The notes under the pieces are model-generated. The model was not told where the DNA came from and made no database searches. It was given only the letters and a program-made list of their open reading frames with translations. A stretch of 18,770 bases of DNA from Actinomycetota bacterium (GTDB lineage: Bacteria; Actinomycetota; Actinomycetes; Streptosporangiales; Streptosporangiaceae): positions 1-18,770 of the forward strand of contig PMST01000118.1 in the NCBI GenBank assembly GCA_003168295.1, read 5' to 3'. This document shows, piece after piece, positions 1-6,197 of the stretch (position 1 is its first letter; every line of letters starts with the position of its first letter). The translations under genes and the position numbers were made by a program.

Positions 1-176
1 GCGGTTTGCGGATTGACCTCGTTTTCCAGTTCGGCTGCGATCGCGTTGACGTCGTCGTTGCTGAGCTGGCTGCCCAGCAGGGCGAAGAGCGGTATGTAGT
101 CGACGTCGGGCACTCCTTCTGGGTACCCGGCGCGCAGCCAGGAGATGACCGAGCTCAGCACGGGTGGCAGCGCCAT
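1..176 (-). CDS. DUF3349 family protein (Rv0543c-like), C-terminus cut by window edge
   Basis: The 58 visible residues begin MALPPVLSSVISWLRAGYPE and continue with GVPDVDYIPLFALL and a QLSNDDVNAIAAEL stretch. This is the pattern of the small helical DUF3349 family, known mainly from mycobacteria (Rv0543c); its biochemical role is unknown. I chose the ATG at 176 because it gives the canonical MALPP start and has GAGAGG about a dozen bases upstream. The gene is the third in a minus-strand series after pitA and a small membrane protein, the same order as Rv0545c-Rv0544c-Rv0543c. It runs off the left edge without a stop, so total length cannot be given (the family is about 100 residues). Family recognition is by sequence pattern; function is not inferred. 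Confidence 0.8.
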   Translation of the reverse strand, partial: MALPPVLSSVISWLRAGYPEGVPDVDYIPLFALLGSQLSNDDVNAIAAELENEVNPQT

Positions 177-234
177 GTTCTCAAAGCCTCTCGATGGGGT
201 GGCCGCAGAGTCAGGTTGTCCTGATCGGCGGTGA

Positions 235-507
235 CTATTTGGCGGGAGCGGGATGGCCGATCTTGTAGACCTCGTAGATGCCCCAGGCTATGGCGGCCAG
301 TACCACGAGGAAACAGAGCGCGGCCACGGCCATGCCCACCAAGCTGCCGCCGACGAGACCATCGGAGTCGCCGCCGCCGGCGGTCTGGACCCGGGGCCCC
401 TTCGACAGGGAGTACAGGCCCATGGCGAATATCGCCGGGAGACCCGCGCCGGCGAGGAGGCCGAAGACGACGATCTTCCAGAGTGCGGAAAGGTTGATCC
501 AGGACAT
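235..507 (-). CDS. small two-helix membrane protein, Rv0544c-like
   Basis: The product is a 90-residue hydrophobic protein. Segment one (about residues 10-33, KIVVFGLLAGAGLPAIFAMG) and segment two (about 52-77, LVGMAVAALCFLVVLAAIAW) look like transmembrane helices joined by a short Gly/Asp-rich loop, and the tail is basic and short. The ATG at 507 has AAGGG about ten bases upstream. It starts 19 bp after the pitA stop and precedes the DUF3349 gene, matching the Rv0544c position in the mycobacterial pitA locus. The function of this family is not known to me. A role as an accessory to phosphate transport is only suggested by the conserved neighbourhood. Confidence 0.8.
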   Translation of the reverse strand: MSWINLSALWKIVVFGLLAGAGLPAIFAMGLYSLSKGPRVQTAGGGDSDGLVGGSLVGMAVAALCFLVVLAAIAWGIYEVYKIGHPAPAK

Positions 508-526
508 TGTGTGTTTCCCTTGTCGC

Positions 527-1699
527 TCAGGCTGCCGCGGGCTGGGGTTCGGCCGGAGCGACCGATCCGGTCCATTCGTCGTTGACGTTGTTGGGGTCGA
601 CCTTGCTGCCGCGGGACCGCCAGTAGATGAAGGCCGCGACCGCGAGCAGGATGATGAGGTCGATAACCACGCCGAGGGTGCCGCCGATCACGTCCGCGAG
701 GCCGTAGGCCCCGGCCCCGACCAGCGCCGCCGACGGCAGGGTGAACACCCAGGCGGTGGCCATCCGCCCCGCGACGTTCCAGCGGACCTCCGCGCCCCTC
801 TTACCGAGCCCGGTACCGATGATCGACCCGGTGGCCACGTGCGTGGTGGACAGCGAGTAGCCGAAGCTGCTGGATAGCAGGATGACCGCGGCCGACGCGG
901 ACTCGGCCGCCATGCCCTGCGGTGCCTCGATCTCCACGAGCCCCTTACCCAGCGTGCGGATCACCCGCCAGCCGCCCAGGTAGGTGCCGATGCTGATGGC
1001 CAGCGCACAGGACAGGATGACCCAGAACGGCGCGTTCGAGCCGGCGGCCACCGTCTTGTTCGCGATCAGGGCCAGCGTGATGACGCCCATCGTCTTCTGC
1101 GCGTCGTTCGTGCCGTGCGCCAGGGACACCATGCACGCCGACCCGATCTGCCCGATCCGGAAGCCGTGGCCGCGGGCCGCCTCCGTGAGGCTGCGGCTGA
1201 TCCGGTACAGCAGCCAGGTGCCCGTCGCGGCGACCAGGGCGGCGATGACCGGCGAGAGGACAGCCGGCAAGACGACCTTGGAGACCAGGCCGTGCCACTT
1301 CACGGCATGACCGCCCGCGGCCGCTAGCGTGGCGCCGATCACTCCGCCGATGAGTGCGTGCGACGAGCTCGACGGGATACCGAAGAGCCAGGTGACCAGG
1401 TTCCAGGTGATCCCGCCGGCCAGGCCTGCGGCCACCACGGTCAGCGTGACCAGCTTGGTGTCCACTAGGCCGCTGGCGATCGTCGCCGCGACGGCGAGCG
1501 ACAAGAACGCCCCGACCAGGTTCAGGATGCCCGATACGCCTACCGCGACACGGGGGCTGAGCGCCTTGGTGGCGATCGAGGTCGCCATCGCGTTGCCCGT
1601 GTCATGAAATCCGTTGGTGAAGTCAAACCCGAGGGCCGTGATGACGACCAGGACCAGGACGAAAGTGTTACTCACGGGGATAGCGTCTCTACCAGCCAT
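527..1699 (-). CDS. pitA: inorganic phosphate transporter, PiT family (PitA)
   Basis: This 390-residue integral membrane protein would import phosphate with protons as a low-affinity Pit carrier. Two inverted PiT signature repeats are visible: GFDFTNGFHDTGNAMATSIA near residue 24 and AHGTNDAQKTMGVI near residue 194. About ten hydrophobic segments surround them, and a GIPSSSSHALIGG loop sits near residue 108. The hydrophilic tail is rich in Pro and Ala. Length matches actinobacterial PitA proteins. The ATG at 1699 is used here; a GTG at 1675 (giving MSNTFVLVL) is equally plausible because neither has a strong ribosome site. A candidate PHO box lies upstream at 1759-1780. The gene heads a minus-strand series with the two small genes that follow it in mycobacteria. 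The family call is firm; the start is uncertain. Confidence 0.93.
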   Translation of the reverse strand: MAGRDAIPVSNTFVLVLVVITALGFDFTNGFHDTGNAMATSIATKALSPRVAVGVSGILNLVGAFLSLAVAATIASGLVDTKLVTLTVVAAGLAGGITWNLVTWLFGIPSSSSHALIGGVIGATLAAAGGHAVKWHGLVSKVVLPAVLSPVIAALVAATGTWLLYRISRSLTEAARGHGFRIGQIGSACMVSLAHGTNDAQKTMGVITLALIANKTVAAGSNAPFWVILSCALAISIGTYLGGWRVIRTLGKGLVEIEAPQGMAAESASAAVILLSSSFGYSLSTTHVATGSIIGTGLGKRGAEVRWNVAGRMATAWVFTLPSAALVGAGAYGLADVIGGTLGVVIDLIILLAVAAFIYWRSRGSKVDPNNVNDEWTGSVAPAEPQPAAA

Positions 1700-1726
1700 C
1701 TTGCTGTCGAGACCCAGCAGGGAACA

Positions 1727-1736
1727 GTCAATCGAT
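1727..1736. repeat. 10-bp direct repeat GTCAATCGAT, copy 1
   Basis: GTCAATCGAT occurs here and again, identically and in the same orientation, at 1811-1820. The pair brackets the PHO-box-like element in the pitA/methyltransferase intergenic region. It may be a regulator site or chance. Confidence 0.4.
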
Positions 1737-1763
1737 GTTAATCGGAAGGACAGCCTCTATTCA
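1735..1763 (-). promoter_or_regulatory. candidate pitA promoter
   Basis: Reading the minus strand, TAACAT at 1740-1735 could be a -10 box. A 17-bp spacer separates it from TGAATA at 1763-1758, in the -35 position, and this overlaps the proximal end of the PHO-box-like repeat. That geometry is typical of a PhoP-activated promoter with a poor -35. The predicted start of transcription falls near 1728, about 30 bases before the pitA ATG. This was read by eye. Confidence 0.35.
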
Positions 1764-1780
1764 CTCAAGGTTCACTTTCC
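1759..1780 (+). promoter_or_regulatory. candidate PHO box (two 11-nt direct repeats)
   Basis: ATTCACTCAAG is followed directly by GTTCACTTTCC. In actinobacteria the PhoP regulator binds tandem 11-nt units whose conserved first part is GTTCACC; both units here keep TTCAC in register at 11-nt spacing. The site lies 60-81 bp upstream of the pitA ATG, the expected target of phosphate control. The match is by eye and covers only two units. Confidence 0.55.
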
Positions 1781-1810
1781 GCCGACACATAACATGTCGT
1801 TAACGGCCGG

Positions 1811-1820
1811 GTCAATCGAT
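1811..1820. repeat. 10-bp direct repeat GTCAATCGAT, copy 2
   Basis: This is the second identical copy of the 10-mer at 1727-1736, starting 84 bp away (eight helical turns at 10.5 bp). On the minus strand the segment begins with TTGACC at 1814-1809, which could also be a -35 element. Confidence 0.4.
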
Positions 1821-1883
1821 AGGTTCCCGCCGTTCAGGACGTCGCCGACAATCGTGGACGGAAAACCGGATCTCCTGCGGAGA

Positions 1884-1889
1884 TACGCT
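1884..1889 (+). promoter_or_regulatory. candidate -10 box for the methyltransferase, possibly leaderless
   Basis: TACGCT fits the actinobacterial TANNNT -10 pattern and ends six bases before the GTG at 1896, the spacing expected for a leaderless transcript. No convincing -35 is seen. GCGGAGA, the only Shine-Dalgarno-like run, is too far upstream to be ideal. Confidence 0.3.
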
Positions 1890-1895
1890 GCACGG

Positions 1896-2657
1896 GTGGC
1901 TGATCGTGAGACGCGCCGGCTGTCCTTCGGGTCGGTGGCTACCGACTATGACCGTTACCGTCCCGGGCCGCCGCCGCAGGCGCTGGACTGGCTGATCCCG
2001 CCGGGCGCGCAGGCGGTGCTCGACCTGGCCGCCGGGACCGGCGCGGTGACCAGGGAACTGGTCGGGCGCGCGGCGCGGATCGTCGCGGTCGAGCCGGACG
2101 AGCGGATGCGCGCCGTGCTCGCGGCCAGGTGCCCGGAAGCGGAGGTCCTGGCCGGCCGGGGCGAGGAAATCCCGCTGCCCGGCGCGTCGGTGGACGCGGT
2201 GGTGATCTCCTCCGCCTGGCACTGGCTCGATCCCGGACGGGCCGTCCCTGAGATCGCGCGCGTGCTGCGCGTCGGCGGCGTCCTCGGCGTGATCTGGATC
2301 TCCAGGGACGCGCGGGTGCCGTGGGTCGCCGAGTTCAACGCGCTGGCCCGCGAATCACGCGAGGCGGACCGCAGGCCGGACGGTACCCCGGGGAGCCGGC
2401 GCCGCCGCACCGTCGAGTTCCCGCCCGGCACCCCGATGTCGGAACCCGAAGAGCTCACCCTGGAGTACTCGCTGCCGATGACATCGGAGCAGCTTGCAGG
2501 ACTGCTCGGTACCTACAGCGGGGTCATCACGCTGGAGCAGGACCAGCGGGCGCAGTTCTCGCAGCGGGTCCGGGCCTTCCTCGACCGCCAGCCGTGGGAC
2601 CAGGCCGACCTGCCCATGATCTGCCGGTGCCTCAAGAGCACGCGCCTGCCCGGGTAG
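1896..2657 (+). CDS. class I SAM-dependent methyltransferase
   Basis: The product is a 253-residue soluble methyltransferase of the UbiE/ubiquinone-biosynthesis-like type. The N-terminus has the FGSVATDYDRYRP pattern common in this group. SAM motif I, VLDLAAGTG, lies at residues 41-49, followed by the acidic VAVEPDERM strand and the post-I SSAWHWLDP segment; ARVLRVGGVLGVIW is the usual motif III region. The C-terminal part ends in LPMICRC. The GTG at 1896 was chosen because it begins right before the family's first conserved motif; the frame is open farther upstream but that part is non-homologous and crosses the pitA promoter region. The stop lies 1 bp from the stop of the convergent TetR gene. 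The substrate cannot be told from the sequence. Confidence 0.85.
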   Translation: MADRETRRLSFGSVATDYDRYRPGPPPQALDWLIPPGAQAVLDLAAGTGAVTRELVGRAARIVAVEPDERMRAVLAARCPEAEVLAGRGEEIPLPGASVDAVVISSAWHWLDPGRAVPEIARVLRVGGVLGVIWISRDARVPWVAEFNALARESREADRRPDGTPGSRRRRTVEFPPGTPMSEPEELTLEYSLPMTSEQLAGLLGTYSGVITLEQDQRAQFSQRVRAFLDRQPWDQADLPMICRCLKSTRLPG

Positions 2658-2658
2658 T

Positions 2659-3222
2659 TCACGCGGGCCGCAGGCCCCGGTCGATGAAGCCGATCATCCA
2701 GTCGAAGCTCTGGTCAGGATCGGCGTCCCACCGGAACCCGCCGGACGCCTCCAGCATCGCGAATCCGTGCAGGGTGCAGCGGATGGTCCGGATGGCGTGG
2801 GTCATCTCCGCATCGCTGACGCCGTACCCGCGCAGCACGGCGGCGATCGTGTTGACGACGCGGGTGGCCGCCACCAGCAGCGGGTCGTCGGGCCCGTCGA
2901 ACCCGGCACCGGTCGTGGCCGTGTACCGGCCCGGATGAGCGGTGACGTACGCCCTGGCCGCGGTCATCATCGCGGTCAGCGCATCCAGTCCCGCCTGGCC
3001 CTGGACCGCGTCGCGGAGCACGTCACCGAACTCGGTCATGGCCAGGGTGGCCAGCCGGTGCTGCAGGTCAGCGAGGCCGTCCACGTGCTTGTACAGGGAC
3101 GGCGGCCGGACGCCGAGCCGGCCGGCGAGCAGGCCCATCGTGAGGCTGCCGTACCCGACCTCATCGGCCAGCCCGGCGGCCGAGGCGACCACATCGACAC
3201 CGGTCAGCCCGGCCCTAGGCAC
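2659..3222 (-). CDS. TetR-family transcriptional regulator
   Basis: This 187-residue protein has an N-terminal helix-turn-helix (LADEVGYGSLTMGLLAGRLG, then VRPPSLYKHVDGLADL, about residues 18-53) and a C-terminal ligand domain ending HGFAMLEASGGFRWDADPDQSFDWMIGFIDRGL. That tail is the WHG/TetR_C_33-type domain. The start is a GTG inside the end of the hydrolase gene, an 8-bp overlap, with AAGGAG about eight bases upstream, so translation is probably coupled. Its likely targets are the two 15-bp sites over the promoter of its own operon (4074-4088 and 4095-4109), giving autoregulation. The ligand is unknown. Recognition of the family is firm; the operator assignment is inferred from position. 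Confidence 0.9.
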   Translation of the reverse strand: MPRAGLTGVDVVASAAGLADEVGYGSLTMGLLAGRLGVRPPSLYKHVDGLADLQHRLATLAMTEFGDVLRDAVQGQAGLDALTAMMTAARAYVTAHPGRYTATTGAGFDGPDDPLLVAATRVVNTIAAVLRGYGVSDAEMTHAIRTIRCTLHGFAMLEASGGFRWDADPDQSFDWMIGFIDRGLRPA

Positions 3223-4060
3223 CAGCGTGCTCCTTCAGGAACGGCAGCAGGGCCGCCGCGACCTGGTCGGGGAACTGCGTGTGCGCGTAGTGCCCGGCGC
3301 CGTCGATCATCACCAGGCGGCCGAGCCCGGCAGGCATCTCCGCGATGATCGCGTTCCCTTCGGCCTGCGGGTCCGGCCAGTCGGAATCCAGGGTGCCCAT
3401 GAATACCAGGGCCGGACAGCGGATGCTGCCGAGCGCGGCGGCGGCGTCAGTGGGCCGCACCCGGCCCATCTTCTGCGCCGCGGCCATCCGGCCCGGCTCG
3501 CGCAGGTTAGCCAGCAGCGCGGCGATGGCCTGGGTGTAGTCGGCCGGCTTGGGACCCGGGTAGGCGATGTTGAGGTAGCTGGCCCACACGCCCACGCTGC
3601 CGGTGAGCGCGACGCCGATGAGCCGGATCCCGCCGCGGCGGTACCTGCGGTTGGTCAGGAATGCGGCGATGCTGATCGGGGCGACCCGGGTGAACGGGGA
3701 TACCTCGACGATCGCGCTGACCAGGTCCGGTGCCTGCGCCGCCGCGATGGTGGCGGAGCCGCCGGAGAACGAGTGCCCGACGATGACCGCCGGCTCTTCG
3801 GGGCCACCTAGGTGCCTGATCAGCGCGAGCAGGTCGGCCCCGGTGTCGGCCCGGGTGTAGGACGACCAGCCGGTGCTCGATTCGCCGTGCCCGCGCAGGT
3901 CTGTCGCCGCCACCCGGTAACCGGCCCCGGTCAGCACCGGCACCAGGAACCGGTAGGCGTTGCGGTTGTCCCCCATGCCGTGCGCGAGCACCACCAGCGG
4001 TCCCTGCCCGGTCACCTGGTAGGCGATCCGGCCACCATTTACGTCAAGGAACTCGGTCAT
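3215..4060 (-). CDS. alpha/beta hydrolase
   Basis: The product has 281 residues and the alpha/beta hydrolase fold order: LVVLAHGMGDN oxyanion loop (about 22-32), TDLRGHGES (53-61), nucleophile elbow GHSFSGG with Ser97, acid in GTLDSDWPDP (Asp225 or Asp227) and catalytic His257 in GAGHYAHTQFP. A cap region lies between. It is probably an esterase, lipase or epoxide-hydrolase-like enzyme; substrate unknown. I chose the ATG at 4060 (MTEFLDVNGG) rather than the one at 4072 because GGAGGT sits just upstream of 4060 and would lie inside the longer reading. It is first in an operon with the TetR gene, and the operator-like sites cover its promoter, suggesting the hydrolase acts on the regulator's inducer or a related compound. 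Confidence 0.88.
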   Translation of the reverse strand: MTEFLDVNGGRIAYQVTGQGPLVVLAHGMGDNRNAYRFLVPVLTGAGYRVAATDLRGHGESSTGWSSYTRADTGADLLALIRHLGGPEEPAVIVGHSFSGGSATIAAAQAPDLVSAIVEVSPFTRVAPISIAAFLTNRRYRRGGIRLIGVALTGSVGVWASYLNIAYPGPKPADYTQAIAALLANLREPGRMAAAQKMGRVRPTDAAAALGSIRCPALVFMGTLDSDWPDPQAEGNAIIAEMPAGLGRLVMIDGAGHYAHTQFPDQVAAALLPFLKEHAGA

Positions 4061-4073
4061 GCCAACCTCCATA

Positions 4074-4088
4074 GCTAAGGTTAATAGC
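4074..4088. promoter_or_regulatory. operator-like site O1 (GCTA-N7-TAGC)
   Basis: GCTAAGGTTAATAGC has outer arms GCTA/TAGC separated by seven bases, flanked by A on the left and CA on the right. It falls over the predicted start of hydrolase-TetR transcription (near 4086). Its sister site O2 is 21 bp away centre to centre, two turns of helix on the same face. Confidence 0.65.
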
Positions 4089-4092
4089 CATA

Positions 4093-4121
4093 AAGCTAAT
4101 TCTATTAGCCAAGGTTGTCAA
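4093..4121 (-). promoter_or_regulatory. promoter of the hydrolase-TetR operon
   Basis: On the minus strand a perfect TTGACA (4121-4116) is followed after exactly 17 bp by TAGCTT (4098-4093), a TANNNT -10. Transcription would start near 4086, leaving a short leader with GGAGGT before the ATG at 4060. The two operator-like palindromes overlap it. Confidence 0.6.
4095..4109. promoter_or_regulatory. operator-like site O2 (GCTAAT-TCT-ATTAGC palindrome)
   Basis: GCTAATTCTATTAGC is a perfect 6-bp inverted repeat with a 3-bp spacer. It shares the GCTA-N7-TAGC frame and the A/CA flanks of O1. It occupies the spacer between the -35 and -10 of the hydrolase-TetR promoter, a classic repression position. 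The local AT-rich composition stands out from the surrounding high-GC sequence. Confidence 0.7.
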
Positions 4122-4140
4122 GCGGTCTGGGCCGCGGTCA

Positions 4141-4806
4141 TCACCCCTCTTGCAGCTGCGGTTTCCCCCCCAGGTAGCGCAGGACGGCGAGCACGCGGCG
4201 GTTGTCGCTCTCGTCCTGGGGCAGGCCCAGCTTGGCGAAGATGCTGGCCACGTGCTTCTCCACCGCTCCGCCTGACACCACGAGCTCGGCGGCGATCCCG
4301 GCGTTGGACCTGCCCTCGGCCATCAGGGCGAGCACCTGCCGTTCCCGCGGGGTCAGCGTGACGAGCCCGCCGCGCTGCCTGCTCGCCCGGAACAGCTGGC
4401 TAACCACCTCAGGATCGAGCGCGGTCCCGCCTTCGGCGACCCGCTGCAGGGCCGCGGCGAACTCGGCCACGTTGGCGACCCGGTCCTTGAGCAGGTAGCC
4501 GACGCCCGCCGCGCCGCCTTCGAGCAGCTGGGCGCTGTAGGACGTCTCGATGTACTGGGAGAACATGAGCACGCCGGTACCGGGAAAGCGCTCCCGCAGC
4601 GTCAGGGCGGCGCGCAGGCCCTCGTCGGTGTGCGTCGGCGGCATCCGGATGTCTACCACCGCCACGTCCGGCCGGTGCTGCGCCACCGCGGTCAGCAGCG
4701 CGTCGCCGTCGGTCACCGCCGCGCAGATCACATGCCCGCGGTCCTCAAGCAGCCGGGTCAGCCCCTCCCGCAGCAGCGCCGCGTCCTCGGCGATCACGAC
4801 TCTCAA
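4141..4806 (-). CDS. NarL/LuxR-type response regulator
   Basis: This 221-residue two-domain regulator has an N-terminal receiver with the acidic pocket (Glu7, Asp8), phospho-acceptor Asp52 in VVDIRMPP, Ser83 and Lys107 in YLLKDRV. The C-terminal GerE/LuxR helix-turn-helix contains LTPRERQVLALMAEGRSNAGIA and then VSGGAVEKHVASIFAKLGL. The TTG start at 4806 is supported by AAGGGG about eight bases upstream and by the canonical MRVVIAEDA opening. It begins 10 bp after the stop of the kinase gene, which is surely its partner. The operon also encodes an ABC exporter, whose promoter is the probable target. The last codons overlap one copy of the composite motif at 4142-4171. Confidence 0.93.
   Translation of the reverse strand: MRVVIAEDAALLREGLTRLLEDRGHVICAAVTDGDALLTAVAQHRPDVAVVDIRMPPTHTDEGLRAALTLRERFPGTGVLMFSQYIETSYSAQLLEGGAAGVGYLLKDRVANVAEFAAALQRVAEGGTALDPEVVSQLFRASRQRGGLVTLTPRERQVLALMAEGRSNAGIAAELVVSGGAVEKHVASIFAKLGLPQDESDNRRVLAVLRYLGGKPQLQEG
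4142..4171. promoter_or_regulatory. composite motif, copy A (upstream of hydrolase promoter)
   Basis: CACCCCTCTTG, then TGCGG, then TTTCCCCCC recur in the same order and orientation at 7883-7911 upstream of the ABC operon. Copy A overlaps the response-regulator stop codon and lies about 20 bp upstream of the hydrolase operon's -35. It lacks the full GGGGG half of the palindrome found in copy B. Because it is partly coding, chance or recombination are alternatives to a binding site. Confidence 0.4.
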
Positions 4807-4816
4807 CGCAATCCCC

Positions 4817-6145
4817 TTATGCTCGCAGCGGCAGTTCGACGGTCACCATGGTCGGGCCGCCTGCCGGGCTCGATACGTTGATGTGGCCGTCCACTGTGGA
4901 CACCCGCTGGGCCAGGCCGGACAGGCCGCTCCCCCGTCCGGCGTCCGCGCCGCCGATGCCGTCATCGGAGACCGCGAGCGCAAGCACCCCGGCCCGTTCG
5001 GTGTGAATGTCGATTTTGATCTGGTTGGCGTAACTGTGCTTGGTCGCATTGGCGATCAGCTCCGCCGCGCAGAAGTAGGCGATCGTCTCGATGGCCGGCG
5101 CGGGCCGGGTGCCGATGCCGGCGCTGACCGTGACCGGGATCGCGCTGCTGGCGGCCAGCGTGGCCAGCGCGCTGGCCAGGCCGTTGTCGAGCACCGGCGG
5201 GTGGATGCCGCGGGCCAGGTCGCGCAGGTCAGCCAGCGCGTCCACCGCGTTGCGGTGCGCGGCATCGATCAGTTCCCGCACTGTCGCGCTGTCCCCGTCC
5301 TGGTCGTCATCGCCGAGCTTCTCCCGCGCCATGCCGAGGTTCATGGCCAGCGCGGCGAGCCGCATCTGCGCGCCGTCGTGCAGGTCCCGCTCGACCCGCC
5401 GCAGTGCCGCGGCCGAGTCGTCCACCGCCAGCGCCCGGGTCCGCTCGAGCTCGCTGACCCGCTCGGCCATGCTGCTCGGCCCGAGCAGGCCGCGGACCAG
5501 CCGGGCATCGGCCGCGTTGATCCCGCGAGCCAGCCACGCCGCGGCCACCACGCACGCCGCGCCGGCCAGGGCCGCGGGAAAGGCGCCCAGCCAGCTGCCG
5601 ACGCGGATATTACCCCCGAACGGCACGGGCACCACCGCCACCATAGGAGACAGGGAGCCGCCGTGGTGGTTGCGGAACAGCAGCCAGATCGCCGGGTAGG
5701 CTAGGTCGGCCAGCCCGAACGCGGTCAGCGCGACCGTGTACAGCTGCACGGCCGAGACCGGCAGCTTGATCAGGGCGTACCACACCGCACGCCAGGCCGG
5801 CCGGTCCCGCAGCCGCCGGTCGACGCGGTTGAGGATGCCGGTGCCCGGCCGGAACGGCGGCGGGGCCTCGACCTGACGGCCGAGCACCCGCGAAAGCAGG
5901 CGGCGGTGCAGCGAGCCGAGGCGCCGGGACACCCGCAGCGTCATGGTGATCAGCACCAGGCCGACAACGGTGCCGATGACCGACACGGAAATCGTCAGGC
6001 CGGAAAGCAGCAGCACCACGGTGATCCAGAACCCGGCCAGCCCGGCCAGGCCGCCGAAGCCGCAGTACATCAGCTCACGGCGGTTCCGGCCGGTGAGCGG
6101 GGCACCCACGATGGTGCCCGCCACCCGCCGGATCGCCGTGTCCAT
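4817..6145 (-). CDS. sensor histidine kinase (PF13796-type sensor, HisKA_3)
   Basis: This membrane histidine kinase has 442 residues from the ATG at 6145. The N-terminal half matches the actinobacterial 'putative sensor' domain: a basic start, RRELMYCGFGGLAGLAGFW, paired helices, an amphipathic PPPFRPGTGILNRVDRRLRDRPAWRAVW linker and a second helix pair. The dimerisation helix holds the phospho-acceptor His256 in VERDLHDGAQMRLAALAMNLG. The ATPase domain shows the N-box (ELIANATKHS), G1 (SDDGIGG) and G2 (GSGLSGLAQR). GGAG lies 12 bases before 6145. A longer reading from the ATG at 6205 would overlap the permease stop by 8 bp but has no ribosome site. It is third in an operon with the ABC transporter and precedes its response regulator. 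The stimulus is unknown; many such sets respond to cell-envelope-active compounds. Confidence 0.9.
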   Translation of the reverse strand: MDTAIRRVAGTIVGAPLTGRNRRELMYCGFGGLAGLAGFWITVVLLLSGLTISVSVIGTVVGLVLITMTLRVSRRLGSLHRRLLSRVLGRQVEAPPPFRPGTGILNRVDRRLRDRPAWRAVWYALIKLPVSAVQLYTVALTAFGLADLAYPAIWLLFRNHHGGSLSPMVAVVPVPFGGNIRVGSWLGAFPAALAGAACVVAAAWLARGINAADARLVRGLLGPSSMAERVSELERTRALAVDDSAAALRRVERDLHDGAQMRLAALAMNLGMAREKLGDDDQDGDSATVRELIDAAHRNAVDALADLRDLARGIHPPVLDNGLASALATLAASSAIPVTVSAGIGTRPAPAIETIAYFCAAELIANATKHSYANQIKIDIHTERAGVLALAVSDDGIGGADAGRGSGLSGLAQRVSTVDGHINVSSPAGGPTMVTVELPLRA

Positions 6146-6197
6146 GGAACTAATTGTCTCCTGCCGGGCTCTTAGCTGGCGCAGTCCGCTGAGGATG

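Noticed and set aside
791..806. A third copy of the composite motif (CCCCTCTTAC inside pitA).
   Set aside because: Only eight or nine bases match and the TTTCCCCCC half is absent. It is treated as chance.
1614..1895. A possible longer methyltransferase start.
   Set aside because: The added residues are antisense to pitA and its promoter region and match no methyltransferase N-terminus.
4550..5704. Long open frame on the plus strand across the response regulator and kinase.
   Set aside because: It has no motifs and biased Arg/Gly/Ala composition, and it is antisense to well-recognised two-component genes.
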